In this document: positions 10,145-20,229 of the stretch, in pieces
How the letters are laid out: every line of letters starts with the position of its first letter
Numbering within the stretch: position 1 is the stretch's first letter
Origin: Chara braunii
Lineage: Eukaryota; Streptophyta; Charophyceae; Charales; Characeae
Length of the DNA: 24,719 nucleotides
NCBI GenBank assembly: GCA_003427395.1
Contig: BFEA01000219.1
Coordinates: forward strand, 1,496,584 to 1,521,302
Direction: 5' to 3'
Notes under the pieces: model-generated
The model's database searches: none
Told to the model about the DNA's origin: nothing
The model's input: the letters and a program-made list of their open reading frames with translations, nothing else
Made by a program: the position numbers and the translations under genes

Positions 10145-10816
10145 TCACCAACCCTAGCTCTCGACTGCCCTGATCACCAGCACCAGTACTCGGTTCCGGT
10201 CGCGGATCTCGTGCTCTCCTTCTACCCCAAGAATCCCTGTGTCTAGATAAACATCTCCTTCGGGAACGATCAACAAGGCCGCGCCTCTCCGGATCTGCAG
10301 TACACCCGTGACAGGATCTCTACTCCTACGGCAAGTCGCGGTCCCAAGCCTAACCAGTGTCTCCTGATCAACACCCCTCAAGAGCCTCCGAGCATCTATC
10401 TCTGTCCTCCTTGCCAGGTCTTCCAACCCGTCCTGAATCGGGTAGCTCGCTAAAGGAGGAAACTCCCCTCCTACTGCCATCCAAAATCGCTCATCGACCT
10501 TTCTAGCTTCCACTATCCTTCCAAGAGATTCCAATCTCTATTTCCACTCCTTTAACTCCCAGACGACTATGAGGTTATCTGTCTAGCACCTGAGGTAAGT
10601 CAGTGCTATAACCACTCGTAACCTCATCGCCGACAACTCCAATATGTCATAGAATGTCTCAAAATCCTCCTCATCTCCACTATCCTCTATGACCTCTAAA
10701 GTCTTTATCGATTCCCTCCAGTACCGATCGTGAGCGGCTAGCACCCTGAGTATTGCACCGTCTGTTGCAACTCTCCCTACTCTTGAGCTTTCCTGGCTTC
10801 GCTTATCTTCAACCTC
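10145..10816 (-). pseudogene. Third pre-gag frame with two in-frame TAG codons, unknown
   Basis: This minus-strand frame is open from just after a TGA (10819-10817) to a TAG (10156-10154), and a TGA follows two codons later. Two more TAG codons interrupt it (10585-10583 and 10540-10538), but the residues on both sides look like ordinary protein: an acidic GDEEDFETFYDI segment before them and an ERFWMAVGGEFPPL segment after. The latter faintly resembles the AFWTALEREARRPI part of module B. No ATG stands at its beginning, so it was probably joined to the overlapping upstream frame by a frameshift. No known domain. It stops about 130 bases before the gag ATG. Confidence 0.4.
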
Positions 10817-11097
10817 TCAGCCTCTCTGGTCGTCTCGTACCATGCCCTTCTCCGAGACCGCCCTTCGAAAGTCGTCACTCGGAGTACGTATTTTATCCTT
10901 CGTCCTCCTTTTACTCCAATCCAAAGTCCTGTCTCCCTAGCCTCATGCAGCGCACGGCGGACACACTCCGCCTCCTCAACTATGCACAGTCTGGTATGGA
11001 GCTGGAGCTCTACGATCACTAACACCAACGGTCCGTCCAGTCTCCCTACCACATGCAATGAGTACCAATCCGTCGTGTGTTGTGCAGTCCCGCTCAT
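10777..11097 (-). CDS. Pre-gag frame overlapping the coiled-coil frame by ATGA, unknown
   Basis: The ATG at 11097-11095 overlaps the preceding TGA. The 106-codon product has a beta-like hydrophobic stretch (LVLVIVELQL, about residues 24-33), then a helix EEAECVRRALHEAR, a GGRR segment and a charged C-terminus. The EE...RR.L..AR...GG.RR pattern faintly resembles residues of module B before its FPY motif, so a third, much diverged module is possible but not shown. It ends in TAG at 10779-10777; the next frame (10816-10154) overlaps it in another phase. Confidence 0.4.
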   Translation of the reverse strand: MSGTAQHTTDWYSLHVVGRLDGPLVLVIVELQLHTRLCIVEEAECVRRALHEARETGLWIGVKGGRRIKYVLRVTTFEGRSRRRAWYETTREAERLKISEARKAQE

Positions 11098-11414
11098 GTC
11101 CTATCGCTACCTCCCTGCCTTACCTTATCCTCCGTTGTCACGCCCTCTGCAGACCTCTCCCTAGTTCCTTTGCGTGATATGCTCCTAGTTCTTACCCTCT
11201 CCAGAAAGTCTAATCTCCACGCCTGGATAATCTCTCTTTCCTCCCTAAACAAACTCTCTAACTCTCTCGTCACGAGCTCAGCCCTACGCAACTTACCCTC
11301 ATCCTGGCACGACCAGATCTCCCTTAACTTGTTCCCCAACTCCTTTACCTGGTTCAAGAGTGGTTCTTTAATGCGCTCTCTCACTCTTTCGACTGTCTCA
11401 CTCTCCTCTTCCAT
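11094..11414 (-). CDS. Pre-gag coiled-coil reading frame, unknown
   Basis: An ATG-started frame of 106 codons ends in TGA at 11096-11094. The product is highly charged, mainly Glu, Arg and Lys, with regularly spaced Leu, Val and Ile through about residues 5 to 75, as expected of a coiled coil. The last 30 residues are basic and polar. Its stop overlaps the next ATG as ATGA, which suggests translational coupling or a frameshift into the following frame. It could be the N-terminal part of a longer accessory protein. No family recognised. Confidence 0.45.
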   Translation of the reverse strand: MEEESETVERVRERIKEPLLNQVKELGNKLREIWSCQDEGKLRRAELVTRELESLFREEREIIQAWRLDFLERVRTRSISRKGTRERSAEGVTTEDKVRQGGSDRT

Positions 11415-11538
11415 ACTCAGTCCTCATCTCTTTCCAGCTCTTGCTGTCAGTCTCGCCTCGCCTAAAGATATCTGCTTACCGTCTCTCCACTACTCTCCTA
11501 TCTAAACCTCACTCGGATATGCCCTGTCTCTAGTTGTC

Positions 11539-12716
11539 TCATGCATCATGCATATCCTCATCTGTGTCCTCATCCACTCTCTGCCCCCATGGGATATCCT
11601 CCTGTCCCTCGGCCTGAAGGAGATGTCCCCAGCCGTCCACCTGCGGCGCCTCTCCACCTACCTGCCCTTGTCCCTGAGCCCGCGCCAGGTCCCCCCAGCC
11701 CTCGTCCTGGTCGCCCCAAGGGTCTATGTCTTCGAAGTCCTCCCAATCCAGATCCTCAGCGTACCACGCAAGATCGTCTGCCTCTGGATATACCTGCCGG
11801 CCGGGGTTAGGATGAGATGGCTCGGCCTCTCCTCACGAGTCTCGGCTAACAGCTGTCCTATTCCAGGTAAATGATCTATAGGCCTCCGAGCCTCTCTCTC
11901 TAGTGCCGTCCAGAAGGCTAGGGGCTGGTACAGAGAGTATAGGCCGGGGCTCCCGGTAGGTACAATGGCCCGCAGGAACTCAATCAGTTGGAGTCCTCGC
12001 TCTCCTACAAGCGGCCCTGCTACAAACTGCGCATACAATTCCCAATCCCTGTCAGTGTACCCTCGGCAGAGGCCGTCCAAGTAAAGCGCCGCAAAGTAGA
12101 TCTCGCCCAGACGCCTAAGTCCCCAAAGCTCCTCTGCCACGAAGCACGGAAGTGTCACACGCAGTCGACTGCTAGGATATGGGAAGTGTCCTCCAATCCT
12201 GAAGGTCGTCGTCACTCTCCGAACACCCCCGTGCAACGGCTCCACCTCGCCGCGCTCGGAGTCTGCTCGAGCCAACAAGATCCTCCTCGCGGTCTGCTCC
12301 TCTCGCCAATGATCGTGCACGATGCCGTAAAAATAGACAGTGGCTAGCACCTCCTGCGAGTAGTAAATGTGGCCCACTACCTCTATGCTAGTCGTGCCTG
12401 GTCGTCGCCACCTCTGACTGTCTAGCTCAAACGTCTCGATCACATACGTCCACAAGTGTACGTTTAGGCCCAACACCGTCGATGACCATCGACTCTCTAT
12501 CGCATCCCCGGAAACCCCTCTGGTCGGCAGATCTAGCGCCACCCTGCCTGGCGCTACTATCTCTGGAGGTCTAGGCCATCTAGCGTCGTCTATCTGAATC
12601 TCCACTCCACTGACCTGCTCTACCATCGATCCGCTCTCCACTATCGGCCGATAAGAGTAGCTAAGCTCACTCAACCGTCGCGCTAATGTGCTCCTCTGCC
12701 TCCTACGCCCGGACTG
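11539..12716 (-). pseudogene. Pre-gag module B: paralogue of module A, frameshifted before its acidic tail
   Basis: The main frame is open on the minus strand from 12716 to a TAG at 11726-11724; the best ATG is at 12626-12624. It mirrors module A: VEIQIDDARW against VEVYEATINW, PPEIV against PPELI, VHLW against VWLW, a GHFPY...LRVTLP stretch, ERGLQLIEFLR against ERVQLIELIR, and EREARRPI against SEDARRPL. From about 11840 another frame continues the likeness into an acidic, Trp-rich tail (DLDWEDFEDIDPW) that ends at TGA 11541-11539, so a one-base indel probably lies between about 11810 and 11850. Module A ends 40 bases before this ATG. The pair looks like an old tandem duplication. Function unknown. 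Confidence 0.6.
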
Positions 12717-13719
12717 CTACTCCTATCCTGGGGAAATGGGCGTCCGTAACGTCGATCTCCTCCTCGTCAACCTCACTCTCTGGGTCGACCCAGTCTGGCT
12801 CCCAGGCGTCCTCGTCTTCGTCTTGCTCCCAACCCTCGTCGTCAAACTCGTCCTTGACGCGGTATGGCGCCTGCCCTATAGCCTGGTAGTACTCTGCCAA
12901 CTGATGGCCGTATATCAGAGGTCGCCTAGCGTCCTCACTCCACCAGCTACCCCAGTCGTCTGAGAAGAGCCACCTGATGCAGGTCACGTACTCGGGGCCT
13001 GCACGGAGCTCACGGTCCAGCCAATCCTAAACGCACGGAGACTGGGGCCACTCGTCGTCTATCGAACGGATCAGCTCTATAAGCTGAACCCTCTCGTCAC
13101 CCCAACGAGGTCCGCCGGTCGCGAGTGAAGAATAGATGTAGTCGAGGTCGCCAGGCCTCCTCGCCAGGATATTGAGATCCGGATAGGCTAGGTATGTTTC
13201 GACCACTCCACCAATCCCTCCAAAGACGCTCTCTACTACGAATGTCGGAACTATCGCCCGCAGACTCCGTACGCTATACGGGAAAAACCCGTCCCGCGCT
13301 ACCACCAGCTCGCCCGTGATATCAACTGGAGGGCGTCCGTGAAATAGGATCAACGAGTCGCTCGAGTTCTCCGCTCGGAAGGCAGCTACCTCGTCCCTCA
13401 GGTAGCGTAACGCCCTGCTAACCGCGCCACTAGTCCCCGTCATCGCGGGGCCTACCACGGCCTCCCTGACCGCGCCCGGTCCTAAGTACAAGTAGGCTCT
13501 CACTACGCCCACTCCTTGCCCAGGCTGGTGCTCTCTGTGCATCCAAAGCCACACGTCCTCGGACAAGATTATGGACCTCCTTGCAAACTGGCCGTCAACG
13601 TATCGAACGCTGCGCCCGGGGATCGTGAGCTCCACCAAATCCCCTTCTATGAGCTCAGGGGGCTCCAAGTCCCAGTTGATGGTGGCCTCATAGACCTCTA
13701 CTTGCGCTCGTGGCCACAT
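12667..13719 (-). pseudogene. Pre-gag module A: unknown protein with acidic C-terminal tail
   Basis: The minus-strand frame runs from an ATG at 13719 to a TGA at 12669-12667 and is broken by two TAG codons (13029-13027 and 12705-12703). The frame is open further upstream to 13860, so the start is a choice: this is the first ATG, just before the region shared with module B. The first 230 residues contain a VEVYEATINW segment, a VWLW motif, an FPY...LRAIVPTF stretch and an ERVQLIELIR helix. After the first TAG comes a SEDARRPL segment and then a tail very rich in Asp, Glu and Trp. These features recur in order in module B (12626-11539). I recognise no known domain. It lies between the leader and gag, where a few large plant gypsy elements carry an extra frame. 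It may be an accessory or virion protein; that is inference. Confidence 0.6.
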
Positions 13720-13759
13720 CCAACTGGCGACTAGAGAACGCAGCAAGAGGGATGGGTAG

Positions 13760-15519
13760 AGAAAGTGAAAGATAGTAGAAGAAGGCTTGTCGATTCTAAG
13801 GAAATTTCGGCAGCGCTTCGCCTCGTTGGGAGCCCCGATATCACGCTGTCGATCTATCTCCTAACTATCCAAAGGTCCCCTATGGTGCTACAGGGCGGAG
13901 TCCCGGCTCTAAACAAGGCAATAGGCCCTATAGACGAGTTCCTTCGAATAGAAGGCGTATGCTCCGTTCGAGGGAACGCTGCCTCCATCTGCTCCGGTCA
14001 CCCCTCAGGAGTACAAATGTCCTCCCTTATCTAAGAAACAAAATTAAAAGGCCTTCACCTTCTCTCGCCATCTTTCTAAGCCATTTTAGTATTTTTAAAG
14101 AAATTTTGATGTATTTAAATTAGTAAAAATTACTTTTAACCTTCAGAAACCCACTGGCCCTCGACCTCTGCCTAAGGGCATTCAAGGCTTCCCCTAGAGA
14201 GTAGCGTGGCAAGTGTGTCTCTCCTTCCGCCGAACACTAATTATTTATTTTGAATTTTTACTGTATAAATTTTAAATAAATAAGTTTTAATTAGGGATAA
14301 TTTCTTTCCCTGGTCCCAACCCTTTAGAGAGGTAAGGGATCAGCCCTATACTTTTTCTACTCCAATTCCCTCCTCCTTTTCCTTCCTAGGGAATTTTCTG
14401 TATTTAATTGTATTTAATTTACAAAAATTACGCTTATGTAAGATGTACCCTCTTTCTTATTTTACATACACACATATCCCTTGTATACGTCTTTAGGCAA
14501 AACTGCTTGACCATAAGGGTCCCCGAAACATTCGGCAGCACTTCGCCTTCCCCCGTGGGGATGGGGTGTGGCCGAAGGCCTCAAAATAGCCGCCGAAGGA
14601 GTATAGAAAAAAAAAAAAAAAATCAAAAGAAAATATTAATTTTAAATCAAATTTTGAGTATTTTTTCTAATTATTTCCTAATTAATTCGAAATATTTCCC
14701 CTCCCCCCGTGGGGATGGGGTTCAGTGCTTCCGCCCCTAGCTCAACAACCCGAAAGGAAAGACGTCAAAATTTAAAAATACAATAAAATAAAATTTAATT
14801 AAATTATTTTTCGTTATTTTTTTTTTAATTTAATTTTTCAAAAAGGAAAAAGCCGAAGAATTAAAAAGGCAAAATATTCTCCCTATATTATCCTTCGAGG
14901 TTGTTATCCGCCCCAAAACCCTGAATAAGACTTTCCCTAATCAGGGTCTCCTGTCAACTTCACTCGAAATTTGTAAAAACTTTGACGGAACACTTTATCT
15001 TAATCCTTTGTATGGTATTTAACACGAAATTTTTAAAGAAATTAAATATTTAATTCTTGTTTAACTTCTTTTTTCTTTGCTGTTACTTACCGTTCTTGCC
15101 TCTAACCACCTCCGTTTGCCCCGTCCGAGATATCAAAACGACGGAAAAAATAAACTGGGCAGGTTTGGTACAAGGAGTTATCCCAAGAAAATGTACCAAT
15201 TTCCCGCAAAAATAAAAAAAGAAAACTGGAAATTCTGAATTAATAATTTGCTTAACGAAGAAAATTTGTTATCTCGAAATCTGACCGTTAGATTTCAGTA
15301 AGAAACATCTCATAACGTTCCCCTCTTCGAGACGTCAAACTTTGACCCCATCGTTCTTTGTAAGAAAATGCACGGATTGCGAGATATTTAAAAAAAAAAT
15401 AATTCAAAAAAATAATCAAAAACAGAACTAATCAAGAAATTGAACTAATTAGTGCTTGGACTGATCAGCCCGTGCACCCCCGTTAATTGGGGAGGGCCGC
15501 GGCCTTGGGGGTGCAATCC
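13760..15519 (-). other. Untranslated leader between the 5' LTR and the first pre-gag frame
   Basis: About 1.76 kb with no convincing gene. AT-rich blocks (14040-14160, 14230-14300, 14590-14880 and around 15360-15445, the second with a long A run at 14607-14622) alternate with GC-richer segments. An 18-base direct repeat lies at 14550 and 14704. Short open frames here have no recognisable features. In the element this is the 5' leader, where packaging and translation signals would be expected. Confidence 0.6.
14550..14721. repeat. 18-base direct repeat with a CCCC/GGGG stem, two copies
   Basis: CCCCCGTGGGGATGGGGT occurs at 14550-14567 and again at 14704-14721. Each copy can pair CCCC with GGGG and carries two further G runs. 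They sit in otherwise AT-rich leader DNA, about 0.8 to 1.0 kb downstream of the primer binding site in the RNA direction. Confidence 0.8.
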
Positions 15520-15539
15520 CCCCCCCGACAACGGCGCCA
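15520..15539 (-). other. Primer binding site, tRNA-Asp type
   Basis: The plus strand reads CCCCCGACAACGGCGCCA here. This nearly matches the 3' end of plant tRNA-Asp (CCCCGGCAACGGCGCCA), so the minus-strand RNA would carry a TGGCGCCGTTG primer binding site. It lies four bases (ACTT on the minus strand) after the proposed LTR end, the usual spacing. The 11 bases nearest the CCA end match exactly. tRNA-Asp priming is known in several plant Ty3/gypsy lineages. No complete tRNA gene is present. Confidence 0.85.
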
Positions 15540-16039
15540 AAGTTGTGCGGGTGGGGGCTCCTACTGTTCGCTGAGGCCAAGGGCTACGACGCCTGTCACT
15601 TGCCACACCCGCTTCGGAGGTCCTCGGTGACCAGCAGGCTGTTGCTGAAGCGAGGGGTATGATTGAACCCACTGGTAAACCAATCTTATCCGTGTTGTAT
15701 CAGTCCAGGAATCTATGCAAATAAGTTACCTGAATTCAAGTACCTGTTGAAATTGGTAGACGTAATTCAAATGCTCCGACTAACCCACAGCGCCTCATTC
15801 AACGCGAATAACCCAAAGCAGAAAACATTATAAGAAATTAAATGGCTCTCTCATGAGACCTAGGGCTGACAACAAGTCACAATTGAGAAGTTCTTCCACG
15901 TAATCCCAAAGTGGGAATCGGATCGCAACAAATTTGTCCCTTTTCTAGTTCAAAAGCACAAAACGAAAGATCGCAGACTCGTGTCCTTACGTATCCCCAA
16001 AGACCGAAATCAGAACGTCGTGAGGGGGTCTCTGCGCTC

Positions 16040-16300
16040 GATTCAAGGACGGGCGTTCACTCCATCACTGCCCTCCTCCCCTTTTGTTCCTCTTTCTGCC
16101 CATCATTCCTCCCTTTCCTTGTCTTTAGCCGTTTTCCCTCTCTCTATGTACCTCTATCGTCTTTTGCTCTCTCTCTCTTTTTCTCTCCCTGTTCTCTCTC
16201 CCTCCCTCTCATACTCTCTTCCTCTCTCCCTCTCCCGCAAATCTTGCCCTTTACCTTCACTTAGCTTCTCTTCTCTCTCTCTCTCTCTCGATTTTTACCC
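16040..16300. repeat. Polypyrimidine tract with a CT microsatellite in the LTR
   Basis: The plus strand is almost pure C and T over about 250 bases, ending in a CT dinucleotide run near 16268-16289; the element RNA would therefore be GA-rich here. A run of nine or more Gs follows at about 16349. The tract lies in the part of the LTR closest to the primer binding site and has no visible counterpart in the left LTR because of the window edge. Confidence 0.8.
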
Positions 16301-18476
16301 CCTCCCTCGCTATGAGTCCTTTCATAAAGCTGTTCATCCCTTTATCGGGGGGGGGGGTCAGTCCGATAATCAGTAGATAAAACCCTTTAATCTTCTCGCC
16401 TTTGTGCGAAGGGTTGTTCTCGATGTTCACCAACTCATCTATCCGCCCATTCATACACAAAAAAAAGAGGAAAAGAAAATAAAGCGGATCTATTGATCTA
16501 GAAAAAAAAATTGGTCATCTTTCACCAGATAGTGGAACAGATAATCAGTGGCCGTGGTTGATCTGAGTATAAACAGGAATAGCAGTTCACCATCTTACGG
16601 TAATGGTTCATCCGAATACCAAAGGCAGCAACTGTTCACTTGATTAGGACGATAGCTGATTCGTTTCCCAGGCATAGTACCCGTTCTCCCGTCTCTTTCG
16701 TTGCTTTCTGTAGCCGAGTTAGTCTGAACCTCACCTTGTCCTCCGCTAGTGGAGGGTTATTTTTCACAAGTGTCGAGTGTAGCTATGTTTCCCCCCCAGA
16801 ATGTGGCTATAGCGGAATAGGAGTTTCTGTCCTCAACAGAGCGCCAGAGCCAATCATCACCGAATGACACCGCACCGGAGTACAGGGGCCCAGTCGGCAA
16901 CAGTGAGCCAGAACCAATCAAGCAGCGTCGTGGCCGCAGTTTTACTTGCGAAAAGCAGGTCCTGTCCGCAGCAGAAGGGCAGTCGGCGAACGTAGCTCGC
17001 TTCCACAGCCAGCGTTCATGTCTGAGCACTGAACCAGGCGCACATCTGCCCGCTAACACTTCCACCTCTTCGTGACCCTCCGCAGACGAAGCTCAACTCT
17101 GCCCCTTTACCGAGCGTTGACCAGTCGGATTGGTAGCGCGCTAGGCGCGCCTGACGCGCGCGATAAAGTGCTTTTTCACTCCCCTTTAACTGTTGCTCCT
17201 CGCTCGAACGGCGTACTCTAGACGAGTTGCTGCGAAAGATGCCATGCGCACCTGCTCCTTTAGCGCCCTCAACCGAACCGCCCGAACTGTCTCTCTAGCC
17301 TCCTTCAGAGACAACGTGGCTGGCAACAACAGCGCACACCTGGCACGTCTTCCTCCTGGTGTGTCCTTCCCTCACCGAGCAAGCTTCTCTTGAGCTGTCC
17401 CCGCCGCGGCATGCAACCGGCTCTACGAACAGGCACACTCCAGGTAACCATGAGCGGACTGAGTACGCCTTGCGCGCGTTCCCCCGCTGACACTAGTCCG
17501 AATCCCCGTAACTGCCTTTCCTTGCTGTGTACACCGTGCATGCACTCCGAAACCCTCCCCCGTTCTTGCATGCGTTGGGCCCACCGTCCCTGCTTCCAAC
17601 TCCCTGTGTCCTCTTACCTCACCCGTGGTGTAACTGTCTGCGCTCCGATGTCTCCACCCCGAGCTCGCTGCGGCTTGAGACTGCGAGACGCTGGGTACAC
17701 CTGGCATGCCTCCCCCTCAATGCCTGGTCTTCCTCCTATATCCTCCGTTCACCGACCCAGTCTCATCTCGTGGCCCCCAACTTCCTCTAACCGTCTGGCG
17801 TGTTGAGTCCTCCGTGCATTCGGACTGCCGGCCCCGCCTGTATCTCCCTACGATGTAGTCCTCGTACACTGGCTCTTTGCTGCTGTAGACTATGTGCTCG
17901 AGCCTACGAGCGCAGGCACACGGGTCGATAAGGTAGAAATTCGGTCCGTACCAGCGCCGAAAAACCCACGCATCAGAGGTATCGCTCAGGGACACGGTGG
18001 GCATAACACCAAATCCGCATTGTCGTCTCAACTTAAAATCCGAGGCGGTCCCTGTGGTGACGTTACCGTGGTTCCGCAGTTTGCCAGAGCCGAACGCTGA
18101 ATTTGTGTCGACCCGAGCAATCATCCCCAGCAGGGGTACCATGAGTCCCCAGACTCATTGCCTAACCAGTGACCCAGCATAACCATTCGGCTGTCGCCGT
18201 TCCAGATCCGTATCATCAACCAAATTCATGAATTGGGGACCGCCATAGAATACTGCCCTCAACCCATCGCAAGGGCCGTCCATGATCGTACCGGTTTCCC
18301 CAATCAGGGAACCGAATGCTGAACCAGTGTCGTAATCGAGCCGAATCAGTAGGCCGCAGATCGCATCAGACCCGCGCAATACCAATGTCAAGAATGTCCA
18401 CCCTGATATCTGGTTAGCTTTGCCATTACATACCAGTTCCGTGCCTGGAATAATATACCGTGGGAGTCCCGGACCT

Positions 18477-18870
18477 GATATTAGGTCACGTTGGCGACAC
18501 CGAAGCTGTAGCGGTCCCAGACGTAGAGATAAACCTCCATAGTCATCCCGAACCCGAAATAAACGGCCATAACCCGCCCCGGGTTTGAAATAGGCGACTA
18601 AAATGGTCCCAAACCTGCCAATAAATCGCACTGATGTCTCCGCAGCCGAAATAAACTGCCGTAGCGGTTCCAAATCCGAAAACATACCACGGCGAAGGCC
18701 CAAACCGGAAATAAAGTGCCCCGATGCCGCCGAACCTGTAGTATCCTGCCGAGGTTGCTCCAAACTTGATATTGAGCCGTGCCGATGTATCCGAACCAGA
18801 AAATAATCCACTGCTGTAGTCGTAAACCTGAAAGGAAGTCATCGTAGTGGCCCCAAACCTGATCACCCTG
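18477..18870 (-). repeat. Degenerate 30-base tandem repeat inside the 5' LTR
   Basis: This is the counterpart of the array in the left LTR. Cores lie at about 18527, 18556, 18586, 18618, 18648, 18678, 18708, 18738, 18768, 18798, 18829 and 18859. The minus-strand frame 18543-19025 reads through as a run of decapeptides such as YYRFGGIGAL, YFRFGPSPWY and YVFGFGTATA. It has lost 13 bases near 18488 and gained about 22 near 18823-18845 compared with the other LTR, so the array has changed since insertion. No function is known; it may be a regulatory or RNA-structural repeat, or an eroded coding repeat. Confidence 0.85.
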
Positions 18871-19210
18871 GTGCTGAGCCTGTACCGAACCAGCCACACG
18901 CCGGATACCGTAGAATGTACCCAGTCCGTAATAATACCGATTCTCTCCAAGCCACGCATCCGTACCAAACCAAATACCAAACTGTCAGCCCAAGGTAGCA
19001 CCACCCCATGCTGTCCATGCGACACCCACTCTCAGAACATCCCAACTGCGGTATTGTTAGCAATCATGCAAACCAGGGAATGTGGCGCAGGGATTCTCGA
19101 CCATCGATAAAAGTGTAAACTGTTTGAATCCAGAGAAAATGATCAATTCGATGTCAGAGCTAATGGCGGCGGATCGGGGTGAAAATAGGCCAATCTCCCA
19201 ATAGTCATGG

Positions 19211-19535
19211 GATTCCCGTCCCTCTCATCATTTTTTATCATTCTTCTTTTTCCTTAATTCTATTGTCGGAAATAGTAAATTACCTGTAAATTCCCCAAAA
19301 TTAAATTCCGAGAAAGTTTAAATAAATGGTCGAATTTCTTTTGTTTCTTTTCTCTTTTACAATTTTTAATATTTTTCTATGTTTTTAATTTCATTGTCGA
19401 GAACATAGAATAACAAGGGTATTCCCCCTAGAATTAAATGCCGTGATAAATAAAAAAATTAAGGGATATTATGTTTTTCTCTTCTCCCCTACTGGTCTTA
19501 ATCCCTTTTTTCCATCTTTAATTACGACACTAAAA
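19211..19535 (-). promoter_or_regulatory. AT-rich block in the 5' LTR, candidate core promoter region
   Basis: This AT-rich stretch lies about 340 to 670 bases inside the transcriptional 5' edge of the LTR and is copied at 2741-3060 in the other LTR. On the minus strand it contains TATA-like runs, for example TTATTTAAAC near 19315-19330. Position and composition suit a U3 promoter, but no start site can be seen and AT-rich DNA gives such matches by chance. Confidence 0.25.
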
Positions 19536-20183
19536 CAGTCAAAATTTGAGGCCTCATTTCGGCCCCGGACGTATGCTGCAAAAACGTTGCAGCGGGGCCA
19601 GTTCCCGCGATGCCTCTCCACGAGAGGCCAATCTGGGTCTAACCCTCTGAACGGTCGGAAATGACGGTCCCTAGATACGCCGAGTGCGCCCACCCATCTC
19701 GCTATCTTTGAGGGTTAGTCGTAAGGTTCAGTGTGCCCAGAATCAGGGGTACCCTGAGTTCCCCTAATTTCTGCTGCCCGGTCAAACCAGAGTACCGTCA
19801 AAACACGGACTTGCCCTTGAGCCTAAGTCCCAAAACTGCAGATTTCAGGCGGCGCACTGCTTGTGGCCACCTGACACCGTTACCTCGGCAGACGTCATGA
19901 GTGTGTTTTAGTTGGGATTGTGCATGCTGTAGGGAGAAGAAAACAAACAGAGGGAGAGCAGAACATGGGAAATAGGAGCAAGAGAGTGAGGGCAGGCTTG
20001 AGTTATAAGGTACGCAGGCAACCATACCTTCGTCGACGAAAGCAACGACGTACACTGTAGACTGAATGCTTGGGAAGATGCAGATTTTGGTTGGAGAATT
20101 CTGCTTCCGTGGTTCAACCGTGCGGCGCATAAGACAACACAAACAGACAGAGAATTAGTGAACAATGTGTCACACACACTCAC

Positions 20184-20229
20184 ACAAACTCTACGACACA
20201 TACAAACTCTACGACACACACAAACTCTT
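20184..20229. repeat. 18-base tandem repeat, about 2.5 copies
   Basis: ACAAACTCTACGACACAT-type units repeat with an 18-base period (CAAACT at 20185, 20203 and 20221) next to a CA-rich run. Confidence 0.85.

Larger units (their letters stand above)
1..19876 (-). mobile_element. Very large Ty3/gypsy-type LTR retrotransposon, inactive, truncated by the left window edge
   Basis: Two direct copies of a long sequence (1-3397 and 16471-19876) flank about 12.1 kb that encodes gag, protease, RT, RNase H and integrase on the minus strand, so transcription runs right to left. The right copy continues leftward to 15544, next to a tRNA-Asp-like primer binding site, giving an LTR of about 4.33 kb. The left copy is cut by the window edge after about 3.4 kb, so roughly 0.93 kb of the element and the left flank are missing. 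The order PR-RT-RH-INT and a GPY motif after integrase are those of Ty3/gypsy (Metaviridae). No chromodomain was recognised. A target-site duplication cannot be tested because only the right flank (19877 onward, starting ccgtt) is visible. Stops and frameshifts in gag-pol make it non-autonomous. Confidence 0.95.
15544..19876 (-). repeat. 5' LTR (complete, about 4.33 kb)
   Basis: On the minus strand this LTR starts TGTCAGG at 19876 and ends CCCGCACA at 15544, so it has TG...CA ends with a short TGT/ACA inverted repeat. The 19876 edge is seen directly: the two LTR copies are alike up to CCTGACA and then diverge. The 15544 edge is inferred from the primer binding site four bases further on; the left copy does not reach that far, so it has no second witness. 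Identity with the 3' LTR is about 97 to 98 percent in a stretch compared by eye (541-930 against 17011-17400). Larger indels fall in the 30-base repeat array. Reading frames inside (for example 17717-18142 and 18155-18811, minus) show no known domain. Confidence 0.88.

Noticed and set aside
15520-15539. Possible tRNA-Asp gene
   Set aside because: Only the 3' end is present; no cloverleaf or anticodon arm lies upstream.
15445-15672. Minus-strand open frame of 75 codons
   Set aside because: It runs across the primer binding site and the LTR edge, and its residues are a by-product of GC-rich sequence.
16340-16500. CRISPR-like or satellite structure near the G run
   Set aside because: No regularly spaced repeats; this is ordinary low-complexity LTR sequence.
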